From Pseudomonas piscis (GTDB lineage Bacteria; Pseudomonadota; Gammaproteobacteria; Pseudomonadales; Pseudomonadaceae), in assembly GCF_009380155.1 (NCBI RefSeq), contig NZ_WHUV01000002.1, positions 1,364,001 through 1,428,000 on the forward strand: a DNA stretch of 64,000 bases, written 5' to 3'. The position numbers and the translations under genes were made by a program. The notes beneath the pieces were generated by a model. That model did no database searches, was not told the origin of the DNA, and saw nothing but the letters and a program-made list of their open reading frames with translations. Positions 44,985-53,673 of this stretch are shown piece after piece (position 1 is the stretch's first letter; each line of letters starts with the position of its first letter).

Positions 44985-45824
44985 TCAGCCCACCAGCCGC
45001 TTGCCCTTGAGCTCGGCATAGGCCGCCTTGATCGGCTCGAAACCGTACTGCTGCTCCAGGCGCTTGACGATGAAATGCCCACGGGCCATGTCCTGGTAGA
45101 AGTCGGTGAACAAGGTATTGATGGTGGCGCCGGTGACCGCACCGATCACCGGCACCGCCTGGGCCGCGAACTTGCTGGAGATGGTCACGCCGTAGCGCGC
45201 CGCGACCTTTTCGATCAGCACCGCCAGCCACTTGCCCGCCTGCCCCGGCGACATCCGGCTGATGGCACTGGAGCCCTGCTTGGCGGCGATGGCGGCCAGT
45301 TCCTTGGAGAGTTGCTGCATGGCCTGGGTGGTGAAGCTGCGGGTCAGGTAGTAACCGGTTTCGCTGGCGTCGTCGGCCTCGCTGTTGCCGCCCATGGCGA
45401 ACACTTCGATGCACGCCTGCTTGGTGGCGAAGTCCGTCAGGTCGAAACCTTCGCTGCGCGCCACATCGGCCACCGAGCGCATCATGATGGTGGTGGACAC
45501 CGGTAGCTCGACGAACAGCGAAGCAAAACCGAAGGCGCCTCCCAAGGCCCCCGACGCGGCCGCATACAACTTGTGCAAGCGCGGCGAGGCCTGTTTCTTC
45601 GGCTGGTTGTCCAGGCTCCACAAGGCCGCATCGGCGGAACTGTGCAGTGCGGCCACCACCGCGCCGTTGATCTTCTGCGACACCACCGCCGGCAAGGCCT
45701 TGACCGCACTCTCGATGGGCGAACCCAGCAAGCCCGACAGGCGTGCGGTCAACGATGGCGACTCCAAGAGGCCCACGGCGCGCTTGAGGTCCCTGTAGTC
45801 TTGCAGGTTGTCTTGGATATTCAC
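44985..45824 (-). CDS. EcsC-family protein
   Basis: A 279-residue protein of the EcsC type. Family landmarks are LPVSTTIMMRSVADVARSEG near residue 108-127, IEVFAMGGNSEADDASETGY, and the C-terminal AVPVIGAVTGATINTLFTDF with Gly-rich hydrophobic segments that may insert into membrane. The start is GTG 45824 with GGGA eight bases upstream; the longer frame has non-family residues. In Bacillus EcsC was named for an ABC-exporter operon, but no such transporter is here. Function unknown. Confidence 0.8.
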   Translation of the reverse strand: MNIQDNLQDYRDLKRAVGLLESPSLTARLSGLLGSPIESAVKALPAVVSQKINGAVVAALHSSADAALWSLDNQPKKQASPRLHKLYAAASGALGGAFGFASLFVELPVSTTIMMRSVADVARSEGFDLTDFATKQACIEVFAMGGNSEADDASETGYYLTRSFTTQAMQQLSKELAAIAAKQGSSAISRMSPGQAGKWLAVLIEKVAARYGVTISSKFAAQAVPVIGAVTGATINTLFTDFYQDMARGHFIVKRLEQQYGFEPIKAAYAELKGKRLVG

Positions 45825-45943
45825 TGAAGCTTCCCTTGGCAGGCGCTGGTACGGGCGAGCATTTTGGCAGCATCGACCCGGGAAAATAAACCGCCCGCCC
45901 AGCGATGCAGGAACAGCGCCGGGCGGGCGGAAGTACAGGGGGG

Positions 45944-48499
45944 TCAATCCTGCAACCAGACCCGTACCTGCCGCTCGGGGCCTTCGATGAACAGCAAGTG
46001 CGCCACCTGGCCCGCTTCCAGCAGGTCCTGGCGGGCCTCCTGCAAACGCTCCAGGGACGGCGCCTGGTCCACCAGCTCGACCCGCGCCACCGGCGCCTTC
46101 ATCGATTGCCGGGCATCGGACTTGGCCTTGCGGATCGCCGCCAGCGTCGCACTGACCGCCTCCAGCAACGACTCCACATCAGCCTCGACCGCACAGGTTT
46201 CAGGCCAGGACGCACGGTGCACCGAACCCGGCTGCCAGCAACGCCAGACCTCTTCGCAAACGAAAGGCAGGAACGGCGCGAACAGCCGCTGCAGGCTGCT
46301 CAAGGCTCGGGCCAGGGCGTTGCGCGCCGAGTGCCCTTCGGGCCGATAGGCGCGGCGCTTGACCAGTTCGACGTAGTCATCGCAGAACCACCAGAAGAAT
46401 CCCTCGATGCGTACCAGGGCAGCGCTGTAGTCGTAGCCTTCCAATGCCTGCCGGGCCTGGCCGGCGACACTTCCCAGGCGTTGCAGCATGGCCTGGTCCA
46501 GCGCCTGCGATACCGGCCCGGCGGGGTCGCCGGGCAAGCCGAACACCAGCTTCGAGACATTGAACAGCTTGAGCGCCAGGCGCCGGCCGATCTTCATCTG
46601 CTGCTCTTCGAAGGCGGTATCGCTGCCCGGCCGCCCCAGGGCCGCCCAGTAGCGCACCGCGTCGCTGCCGTATTGCTCCAGCAGCGCCAGGGGGGTGACT
46701 ACATTGCCCCGAGACTTGGACATCTTCTTGCGATCCGGATCGAGGATCCAGCCCGACAACGCCACATGGCGCCAGGGCACGGCGGCCTGCTCGAAGTGAC
46801 TGCGAACCAGGGTCGAGAACAGCCAGGTGCGGATGATGTCGTGGCTCTGGGGCCGCAGGTCCATGGGAAAGACCTGCTCGAACAGGCCATCGCCCTCCTC
46901 CCAGCCCGCGGCGATCTGCGGGCTCAGGGAGCTGGTGGCCCAGGTATCCATGATGTCCCGCTCGCCGATGAAACCATGGGGCTGGCCGCGCTGGTCCGGC
47001 TCGTAACCCGGCGGGGTGTCCAGGGTCGGGTCCACCGGCAGCGAGTCTTCGCTGGCGGCGATCGGCCGGTCATGGTCCGGTTCGCCCCGGGCATCCAGGG
47101 GGTACCAGAACGGCAGCGGCACGCCGAAGATCCGTTGCCGGCTGATCAGCCAGTCGCCATTGAGGCCGCCAACCCAATGCTCGTAGCGGCTGCGCATGAA
47201 TGGCGGATGCCAGGCCAGGGCCCGGCCACGCTCCAGCAGTTGCTGGCGCAGCTCGGCATCGCGCCCGCCATTGCGCAAGTACCACTGGCGGGTGGCGACG
47301 ATCTCCAGCGGCTGGTCCCCTTTCTCGAAGAACTTCACGGCATGGCGGATCGGCCGTGGCTCACCGAGCAGGCCGCCGCACCCGCGCAGCAATGGCAACA
47401 ACCGCTGGCGCGCCTGGGTCAGGCTGCAACCGGCCAGTGCGGCATAGGCCTGGCGTCCGGCGGGATCGGCCAGCCACTCAGGCGCCTGCGCCAGCAAGCG
47501 ACCGTCGCGACCGATGATGCAACGGGTCGGCAGCTGCAATTCACGCCACCAGAGCACGTCCGTCAGGTCGCCGAAGGTGCAGACCATCGCCAGCCCCGTG
47601 CCCTTCTGCGGATCGGCCAGCGGGTGGGCGAGCAACGGCACCGGCACCTCGAACAGCGGCGAGCGCAATTGCTGCCCGAACTGCCCCTGGTAGCGTGGAT
47701 CGTCGGGGTGCGCCACCAGCGCCACGCAAGCCGCCAGCAACTCCGGACGCGTGGTGGCGATGCGCAGCGCCTGGCCCCCGTCTCCCCGGAACACCAGGTC
47801 GTGCCAGGCTCCCGGCTGCTCGCGATCCTCAAGCTCGGCCTGGGCCACGGCGGTCTGGAAGGTCACGTCCCACAAGCATGGCGCCTGCTGGCTGTAGAGC
47901 TCGCCACGCTGGTAGTTGCGCAAGAGCGCGCGCTGGCTGACCCGCTGCGCCCGCTCATCGATGGTGGCGTAGGTCAGCCCCCAGTCCACCGACAACCCCA
48001 ACTGCACGAACAGGTTGCGAAAGGCCTGCTCATCGATGGCGGTCAGGCGATGGCACAGCTCGACGAAATTGCGCCGGCTGATCGCGAGATACTCGCTGCG
48101 GCGCCGGGCTACCGTAGTCGGCGGCTGGAACTGCGGTTGGTACGTGGCATCCGGGTCACAGCGCACGCCGTAGTAGTTCTCTACGCGCCGTTCGGTGGGC
48201 AGGCCGTTGTCATCCCAACCCATGGGATAGAACACAGTCTTGCCGCACATACGCTGGAAGCGGGCGATGATATCGGTGTGGGTGTAGCTGAACACATGGC
48301 CGACGTGCAGCGAGCCGGAGGCCGTGGGTGGCGGTGTGTCGATGGAATAGACCGCGTCCCGTGGGGCATTGCGGTCGAAGGCGTAGGTGCCTTCTTCGAG
48401 CCAGCGCTGGGACCAGCGTGTCTCGAGATGTTCAAGCGAGGGGGTGGGGCAAATCGTCAGGCTTTCACGTTTAACGGTGACATAGCTTCCTCCTGTCAT
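45944..48499 (-). CDS. valS: Short valyl-tRNA synthetase, probably a second ValRS
   Basis: An 851-residue class I synthetase charging tRNA-Val. Motifs: HVGH at 65-68 (the HIGH motif), GWDDNGLPTERR near 94-105, TTRPE at 249-253 in the CP1 editing domain, and KMSKS at 592-596. The usual pseudomonad ValRS is about 950 residues and ends in a coiled-coil arm; this one ends after the anticodon-binding domain. GSDTAFEEQQMKIGRRLA resembles the actinobacterial/archaeal-like ValRS branch. This suggests a transferred paralogue, perhaps giving resistance to a ValRS inhibitor. ATG 48499 lacks a ribosome site. The only good one, AGGAGG, serves an out-of-frame ATG at 48483. Confidence 0.9.
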   Translation of the reverse strand: MTGGSYVTVKRESLTICPTPSLEHLETRWSQRWLEEGTYAFDRNAPRDAVYSIDTPPPTASGSLHVGHVFSYTHTDIIARFQRMCGKTVFYPMGWDDNGLPTERRVENYYGVRCDPDATYQPQFQPPTTVARRRSEYLAISRRNFVELCHRLTAIDEQAFRNLFVQLGLSVDWGLTYATIDERAQRVSQRALLRNYQRGELYSQQAPCLWDVTFQTAVAQAELEDREQPGAWHDLVFRGDGGQALRIATTRPELLAACVALVAHPDDPRYQGQFGQQLRSPLFEVPVPLLAHPLADPQKGTGLAMVCTFGDLTDVLWWRELQLPTRCIIGRDGRLLAQAPEWLADPAGRQAYAALAGCSLTQARQRLLPLLRGCGGLLGEPRPIRHAVKFFEKGDQPLEIVATRQWYLRNGGRDAELRQQLLERGRALAWHPPFMRSRYEHWVGGLNGDWLISRQRIFGVPLPFWYPLDARGEPDHDRPIAASEDSLPVDPTLDTPPGYEPDQRGQPHGFIGERDIMDTWATSSLSPQIAAGWEEGDGLFEQVFPMDLRPQSHDIIRTWLFSTLVRSHFEQAAVPWRHVALSGWILDPDRKKMSKSRGNVVTPLALLEQYGSDAVRYWAALGRPGSDTAFEEQQMKIGRRLALKLFNVSKLVFGLPGDPAGPVSQALDQAMLQRLGSVAGQARQALEGYDYSAALVRIEGFFWWFCDDYVELVKRRAYRPEGHSARNALARALSSLQRLFAPFLPFVCEEVWRCWQPGSVHRASWPETCAVEADVESLLEAVSATLAAIRKAKSDARQSMKAPVARVELVDQAPSLERLQEARQDLLEAGQVAHLLFIEGPERQVRVWLQD
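48457..48483 (-). other. Out-of-frame mini-ORF over the valS start (possible leader or frame error)
   Basis: AGGAGG (48489-48494) lies five bases before ATG 48483, which opens an 8-codon frame (MSPLNVKA, then TGA). It overlaps the start of valS in another frame. The true first codons of valS may thus be a leader that ends and re-initiates, a frameshift, or a sequencing slip. Confidence 0.35.
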
Positions 48500-48574
48500 C
48501 GGCAGATGGCGCGCAGTGGTGCGCGCCGCAAGGCCGATTTATAGAGCAAGGACACGGATTAGTAAATCGCCCTT

Positions 48575-48895
48575 TCAAAGCCATTTCACCTGCGGCGCCC
48601 ACTGCGGGTACTCCGCGCGCATGCGCTCCAGGCACTGGGCCAGCAGTCGGGCATCGTCGGGCAAGCGCTGGCTCAATGCCGACCCGCCGTGGAACGACAA
48701 TTGCCGTGGCATCTCCACCAGCCCGGTGATCGCGTCCCAGAACGCATCCCAGTTGCAGCCGTACCAAGCGGGAAACCCCAGGGCGTCGCGCAGCAGGATA
48801 TGCAATTCAGCCGAACTGCCCACCGCGCTCAAATCGATATCCAAGCGCTGCAAACCGGTCACCTCCAAGCGGCTCCTGGATTCAGGCACCCGCAC
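48575..48895 (-). CDS. Barstar-family protein (orphan)
   Basis: A 106-residue barstar. The hallmark GFPAWYGCNWDAFWDAITGL is at about 40-59, with the preceding helix of ELHILLRDAL and the closing LERMRAEYPQ. Barstars block RNases of the barnase type by plugging the active site. There is no barnase gene nearby, so it is either an orphan immunity protein protecting against toxins of other strains, or it has another partner. It lies 76 bases upstream of the valS start on the same strand. Confidence 0.85.
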   Translation of the reverse strand: MRVPESRSRLEVTGLQRLDIDLSAVGSSAELHILLRDALGFPAWYGCNWDAFWDAITGLVEMPRQLSFHGGSALSQRLPDDARLLAQCLERMRAEYPQWAPQVKWL

Positions 48896-48898
48896 CGA

Positions 48899-49750
48899 TC
48901 ACTGGCGGACATACTGCACCTGCTTGCCATCGAAGACGTAGCTGACGTCATCGGCATCATTCATCTTGCGCGTCTGGGTGTCACCCGCAGAGGTGGTGCC
49001 GCTGAACTTGACCAGCAAGCGCGGCATCGGCCCTTGGGCCGCCACGAAATTCAGCTCACCCTGGTTGGCGATGCAGGGGATCACCGTGCCGTCGTCGCAG
49101 GCCGCCGAGTTGTCCTCGCCGCTGAAGACCTGGCCCAGGTAGCTCCAGACCCAGCCGTCCTGGTCCGGGGTCTTGTTCGGGTTGAACACGAACACGGCAT
49201 AACCACTGATGCCGTAGCCGCTGTCGAAGGTGGCCGTGGGCACCGCCAGCACCAGGCGGCCATCGTTGGTGCGGTACTCCAGGGCCTGGCGGCTGGTGTC
49301 CACTTCCTCGGGCTGCTCGCGGGCGCCGAAGAAGCCGATCTTGCGCTCGATGCTGCGAATATCGTAAGGCTGCTTCTGACCCGGGCGAGCCAGTTCGAAG
49401 GTCGCGTCCGCCAGCCGGACCTTGACGTCCGGGGCGATGAAGTCCTCACCTTCACGGGCCGCGCGGTCACGAGTGAACCAGGAGAACGTCGCGTAATAGT
49501 GCTTGCCGCCCAGGTCGATCTCGCGGCCATACCAGAAGTTGGACACCACGCCATCTTCCAGTTCGAAGGTTTCGGCCTGGTCATCGATCTGGACGTTGTT
49601 GATCACCGCCAGCACCGCGCCAGGCGGGATCAAGGGATCCTTGGCATAGCCGGCCAATGGCGCCGCGAGGGCTGCGGTGGCCAGGGCCAGGGCCGTCAGT
49701 GCCCGGCCCAGGCGGCCGGTCTTGTGCGCAGCGTCGAACCTGCTTTTCAT
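48899..49750 (-). CDS. Secreted beta-rich hypothetical protein
   Basis: A 283-residue exported protein. The signal sequence has a basic start (KSRFDAAHKTGRLGR) and a hydrophobic core to about residue 35 (ending GYA-KD). The mature part is full of beta strands: NNVQIDDQAETFELEDGVVS, NFWYGREIDLGGKHYYATFS, GYGISGYAVFVFNPNKTPD and a late CDDGTVIPCIANQGELNFVA with a Cys pair. ATG 49750 gives a normal signal peptide. No family recognised. Its stop precedes the barstar start by four bases, but the protein is not an obvious toxin. Confidence 0.65.
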   Translation of the reverse strand: MKSRFDAAHKTGRLGRALTALALATAALAAPLAGYAKDPLIPPGAVLAVINNVQIDDQAETFELEDGVVSNFWYGREIDLGGKHYYATFSWFTRDRAAREGEDFIAPDVKVRLADATFELARPGQKQPYDIRSIERKIGFFGAREQPEEVDTSRQALEYRTNDGRLVLAVPTATFDSGYGISGYAVFVFNPNKTPDQDGWVWSYLGQVFSGEDNSAACDDGTVIPCIANQGELNFVAAQGPMPRLLVKFSGTTSAGDTQTRKMNDADDVSYVFDGKQVQYVRQ

Positions 49751-49894
49751 GCGTTGAACATCCCTGTAGTGCCTTGCTGGACCGCCTGCCGAAGCGGCCT
49801 GCGGTATGGGGCTGGAATCATATAAGCAGGTTTTTGCCAGCCACAAGATGCTGGCACATGGCAATCGCGACGCCTGCTTGCGTCCAGGCGGACC

Positions 49895-50695
49895 TCAGGC
49901 CGCCAGGAAACCACCAACCTGCTCCAGCACCGCTTGCGGATACTGGCGATGGGGAACATGGCCGCACTCGGCGAACACCTGCACCTGGGCGACGACCGCC
50001 GCCCGCGCGGCGATGCGTTCCGGCTGCGCCAGCGAACCGTATTCGTCGTGATCACCATGCAGCACCAGCAGCGGGCAGCGTACCTGCGCCAACTGCGCGT
50101 CCAGGGTCCACTGGCCGAAGGCCGGGTCCAGCCAGGTGTCGGTCCAGGCCCGCAGGACCCAGGCGGCCTTGTCCCCGTGGTACTTGTGCAGGCGCGGCAG
50201 TTGTCCCGGCTCGGCGAACTGGCGTTGGGCCTGACGGATGCCATCCAGGGTCCGCTGTTCGACAAAAGCCTGGGCCGACTCGGTGACCAGCCCCATGCAC
50301 TGTCGTGGATAGGCCCCGGCGCAGCCAACCGCCATGCCACCGCCGACACTGTGGCCGAACACCACGAACCGCTCGACACCCAAGGCCTGGCATACGACCT
50401 GGAAATCGCCATGGGCCTCATCCTCGATGAAGGTCGCTGCGGGCAAACCACTGCGGGCCGCCGAGCGCCCGAAGCCCAAACGGTCATAGGCGATCACCCG
50501 GCGCCCGCTGGCCTGGGCCAGGCACAGGGGAAAGTCCCGCCACAAGGCCACGCAACCCAGGGAATCGTGCAGCAGGACAATGGGCGGCAACTGCTCCTGG
50601 CCGTGGCTCCAGCATTGGGCGAACAGTTGCCCGTGGGGAGTGTCGATCCAGTGTTGCCGGGTACTGATGGGAGGCATGGCCGGTTCCGTGTGCAT
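49895..50695 (-). CDS. Alpha/beta hydrolase
   Basis: A 266-residue serine hydrolase. The oxyanion-side loop is IVLLHDSLGC, the nucleophile elbow GHSVGGGMA, the acid probably in the LLVLHGDHDEYGS segment, and the His in ECGHVPHRQ. The GFGRSAARSGLP loop is typical of the esterase/C-C hydrolase branch. There is no signal peptide, so it is cytoplasmic. ATG 50677 is an alternative start with a weak GGAA upstream. The substrate is unknown. Confidence 0.85.
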   Translation of the reverse strand: MHTEPAMPPISTRQHWIDTPHGQLFAQCWSHGQEQLPPIVLLHDSLGCVALWRDFPLCLAQASGRRVIAYDRLGFGRSAARSGLPAATFIEDEAHGDFQVVCQALGVERFVVFGHSVGGGMAVGCAGAYPRQCMGLVTESAQAFVEQRTLDGIRQAQRQFAEPGQLPRLHKYHGDKAAWVLRAWTDTWLDPAFGQWTLDAQLAQVRCPLLVLHGDHDEYGSLAQPERIAARAAVVAQVQVFAECGHVPHRQYPQAVLEQVGGFLAA

Positions 50696-50737
50696 GGCGC
50701 CCAGCGCCGTTCAAGGGAGGTGCATCTTGCCCCAGGC

Positions 50738-51121
50738 TCATTGGCCGAGGCGATAGGCCGAAGCGCTGAACAGGGCGATGCGCAAACCCTGGTCGTCGGT
50801 CACCAGCACCTGGTAATGGGCGATGTTGCGACTGCCGCCCATCCAGGTGGCGGTGGCGGTCAGTTCGGCGCCACGGGCGCGGGCCATGTAGCGCATCTCG
50901 GCCTGCAGGCCGATGTACAACGCCTGCCCGGCATTGCATGCGGCGGCGAAGGCAATATCGGCCAGGGCGAAGATCAGCCCGCCATGGACACCGCCCAGGG
51001 CATTGAGATGCTCCGGCGCCAATCGCAGCCGGCATGCGGCCTGCTCGACACTCGCGTGCAGATGCTCGACGCCCAGCAGACCGGCAAAACGGTCCACTTG
51101 CCTGGTAGGGGTTGCTTGCAT
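50738..51121 (-). CDS. PaaI-family thioesterase
   Basis: A 127-residue single hotdog protein. It has the HGG helix start NALGGVHGGLIFALADIAFA, with the Asp of the active-site helix (ADIAF), and a strand TATATWMGGSRNIAHYQVLV. Such proteins hydrolyse aromatic or acyl-CoA thioesters. AGGAG six bases before ATG 51121 fixes the start; the longer frame to 51319 adds nothing family-like. It is divergent from the GlxA-type regulator gene, 113 bases away. Confidence 0.85.
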   Translation of the reverse strand: MQATPTRQVDRFAGLLGVEHLHASVEQAACRLRLAPEHLNALGGVHGGLIFALADIAFAAACNAGQALYIGLQAEMRYMARARGAELTATATWMGGSRNIAHYQVLVTDDQGLRIALFSASAYRLGQ

Positions 51122-51234
51122 GTCTGGCTCCTGTTCCTGGTCTTCTTCAAGGCTGCCCATCCTAGCCTTGCACCTGGCCGATTTCGGTGTTCTAAAGGGC
51201 TGATCGATAGTCCGATCGGGCCATGGGGAGAGAT

Positions 51235-52227
51235 ATGAACGAGGTGGCGATACTGGCCTATGACGGCTGCTGGGGCATGGGGTTGTTCTCGGCGACGGAT
51301 TTCTTTCGCATCGTCGCACTGCTGGAGCGCCATACCGGCCTGGCCCAGGGCTACCGGGTCCGGGTGCTGTCGGCGGACGGCGCGCGGATCGCGCTCGCCA
51401 GTGGCCATGTCATCCAGCCGGACGCTGCATTGGAGGAACTGGGCGCCGGCGACCTGATCGTCATCCCGCCCATCGAAGGGCCGCGCCTGGCGGCAGGCTT
51501 CAACCCCGATCCCCGAGCCCTGGAGTGGCTGGCCCGCAACCGCGAACAAAGGGCGCGAATCCTGGCCATGACCACGGGGGTCTGCTACCTGGCGGCAGCC
51601 GGGCTCGGTCAGGGGCTGCTGGCCACCCACTGGGCCTTCGTCCGGCCACTGAAGCTGCGCTATCCGGCCTGGGACTTCAGCGCCCACCCGTCCTTCCTCC
51701 AGGCACAGGGCATCTGGAGCAGCGGCTCCCTGGGCGGCGGCTTCGATGCCCTGCTGGAGATCCTGGCCCAGGATCGCGGCGACCGTTTCGCCCAGCTCTG
51801 CGCCACCCACTTGCTGGTGGCCGCGCCCGAGCGCCTGAGCCCGATCCTGCCGGGGCATCGCAACCATCGCGACCCGGCGATCTTCAAGGTGCAGGACTGG
51901 ATCGAAAGCCACCACAGCCAAGCCGTCAGCATCGCCGACATGGCCCGCGAAGCCGGCCTCAGCGAGCGCACCCTCAAGCGCCGGTTCCAGCTGGCGACCC
52001 GCCTGCCACCCAATCTCTACCTGCAACGGGTGCGGGTCGACAAGGCCAAGAAACTGCTGCTGGCCAGCGACATGTCGGTCAAGGCGATCGCCTACGAAGT
52101 CGGCTACGAAAACGTCAGCTACTTCGTGCGGCTGTTCAAGACCCAAGTAGGCCAGACCCCGGCCCAGTGGCGCCAGGGCGTCGCGGAACGAGAGCGGCAG
52201 CCCAGGCCCTGGCCAGGCGACCACTAG
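51235..52227 (+). CDS. GlxA-type AraC-family regulator (DJ-1/PfpI + HTH)
   Basis: A 330-residue activator. The N-terminal DJ-1/PfpI-like domain (about 1-200) has the nucleophile-elbow Cys in TTGVCYLAAAGL and an early DGCWGMGLFSATDFFR. The C-terminal AraC helix-turn-helix pair (about 222-320) reads VSIADMAREAGLSERTLKRR and VKAIAYEVGYENVSYFVRLF. The class often controls amino-acid or quaternary-amine catabolism. GGGGAGA precedes ATG 51235; the ATG at 51223 is close by. The divergent thioesterase is a possible target. Confidence 0.9.
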   Translation: MNEVAILAYDGCWGMGLFSATDFFRIVALLERHTGLAQGYRVRVLSADGARIALASGHVIQPDAALEELGAGDLIVIPPIEGPRLAAGFNPDPRALEWLARNREQRARILAMTTGVCYLAAAGLGQGLLATHWAFVRPLKLRYPAWDFSAHPSFLQAQGIWSSGSLGGGFDALLEILAQDRGDRFAQLCATHLLVAAPERLSPILPGHRNHRDPAIFKVQDWIESHHSQAVSIADMAREAGLSERTLKRRFQLATRLPPNLYLQRVRVDKAKKLLLASDMSVKAIAYEVGYENVSYFVRLFKTQVGQTPAQWRQGVAERERQPRPWPGDH

Positions 52228-52231
52228 CCCT

Positions 52232-53428
52232 TCAGCACTGCGAACGGCTGGTACGGGCTACGGTGCGTCCCGGCGCGACGGCCACCAGCCACCCCAGCAG
52301 CACCAGCCCGGCTGAGGCCAGCCCCGCCCCGGCCAGGCCCATGTGGGCAATGCCCAGCGACCCCAGGGTAACGCCCCCCAGCCACGCTCCCAGGGCGATT
52401 CCCAGGTTGAAACCGGCGATATTGAGCCCGGCCGCCACTGCATGGGCATGGGGTGCATGCCGCTCGGCGATGCCGATCAACCGAGCCTGCAAGGCCGGCA
52501 CCGCGGCGTAGGTGAACAGCCCCAGCAAGGCCACGCAGAGGGCCATGCCCAGGGCCGAATGCGCCAGCCCCCAGAATCCCAGCCCGCACCCGGCGATGCC
52601 GGCGAGCACCATGAAGCTGGCCCGGTCGACACCCAGGCGATCGGTCAGCCGTCCTCCCAACAGGTTGCCGACTGCGGCGAGCACGCCATAACCGAGCATG
52701 AACAGGCCAACCGTGGCGATGCTGACCTGGGTCACCCCGGTCAACAGCGGCGCGATGTAGGTATAGGCGCTGAACGAGCCGGCATACCCCAGCACTGTCA
52801 CCAGGGCCGCCACCAGCAAGGCTGGATGCAGCAATGCCCGAAGTGCCTGGACCACGGATTCGCCAGCGGCCTCTCCTGGGGTCCTGGCCGGCTCGACCAT
52901 GCCCAGCAGCCCGAGGAAACCCAATGCACCGAACCCGGCAATCGCCCCCAGCACCGGCCGCCAGGACCACAGGCCGCCGAGGTAGGTACTGATGGGCACG
53001 CCAATGGCCATGGCCAGGGTGAACCCCGAGAACACCACCGCCACCGCACGCCCGGCCTGCTTCGGTCCGGCCAGGCGCGCGGCGGTGCTGGAAGCCACAG
53101 CCAGGAACAGGCCGTGGCCCATGCCCGCGACGAACCGCGCCGCCAACAGCGCCCACAGGCTGCTGGCGAGGGCGGCACCCAGGCTCCCGGCGCAGAACAC
53201 CAGCACGGTGCCGAGCATCACCCGCTTGCGCGGCCAGCTTGCGGTCAGGGCCGTGAGGATCGGTGCGGCGCAGGTCGCGCCCAGGGCATACAGGGTGACC
53301 GTGCCACCGGCCTGCTCGAGCTTGAGGCCCAGGTCTTGGGCGATGACGTCGGTGAGACCGATGGGCACGAATTCGGCAAGCCCCAGGGCAAAGGCGCTGA
53401 GGCTGAAGATATAGACGATGAAGGGCAT
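52232..53428 (-). CDS. MFS efflux transporter (DHA1-type)
   Basis: A 398-residue inner-membrane transporter with 12 hydrophobic segments. The opening FSLSAFALGLAEFVPIGLTD resembles YdhP/AraJ-like DHA1 exporters, and ASWPRKRVMLGTVLVF carries the loop 2-3 motif in variant form. ARFVAGMGHGLFLAVASSTA is the motif in TM5. It should export sugars, drugs or metabolites by proton antiport. ATG 53428 gives the family start. It is divergent from a LysR regulator, with an inverted repeat between them. Confidence 0.9.
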   Translation of the reverse strand: MPFIVYIFSLSAFALGLAEFVPIGLTDVIAQDLGLKLEQAGGTVTLYALGATCAAPILTALTASWPRKRVMLGTVLVFCAGSLGAALASSLWALLAARFVAGMGHGLFLAVASSTAARLAGPKQAGRAVAVVFSGFTLAMAIGVPISTYLGGLWSWRPVLGAIAGFGALGFLGLLGMVEPARTPGEAAGESVVQALRALLHPALLVAALVTVLGYAGSFSAYTYIAPLLTGVTQVSIATVGLFMLGYGVLAAVGNLLGGRLTDRLGVDRASFMVLAGIAGCGLGFWGLAHSALGMALCVALLGLFTYAAVPALQARLIGIAERHAPHAHAVAAGLNIAGFNLGIALGAWLGGVTLGSLGIAHMGLAGAGLASAGLVLLGWLVAVAPGRTVARTSRSQC

Positions 53429-53517
53429 GGACACGCGCTCCGAAGAGTTGGAAAACCGGCCTGGGGCCAGGGATGCGCGCAATCGTAGAGAGGCCCTGTC
53501 ATTTCGAAAAATTAACC

Positions 53518-53537
53518 TTTTGGCAGTCAGGCCAAAA
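53518..53537. promoter_or_regulatory. Inverted repeat between divergent MFS and LysR genes
   Basis: Perfect 7-base arms TTTTGGC and GCCAAAA with a 6-base spacer, in an AT-rich stretch between starts 53428 and 53674. It is a good candidate operator for the LysR protein or another dimeric regulator of the exporter. Confidence 0.5.
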
Positions 53538-53673
53538 TATTTTTATGCCTCAAGCAGGCTTGCCACTATGCTGGCCAGCCCTTGGCCGGCCAGCCAACGC
53601 GCCGCCGGACGCTTGTCCACCAATCAACCGGGAACACTTCGCGAGGGCGCCCACCCGGGCGCGATACCGCTTC

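Noticed and set aside
45905..48544. An 879-codon open frame antisense to valS
   Set aside because: In GC-rich DNA the antisense frame of a real gene often stays open. It has no ribosome site or family features, and the minus-strand frame has all ValRS motifs.
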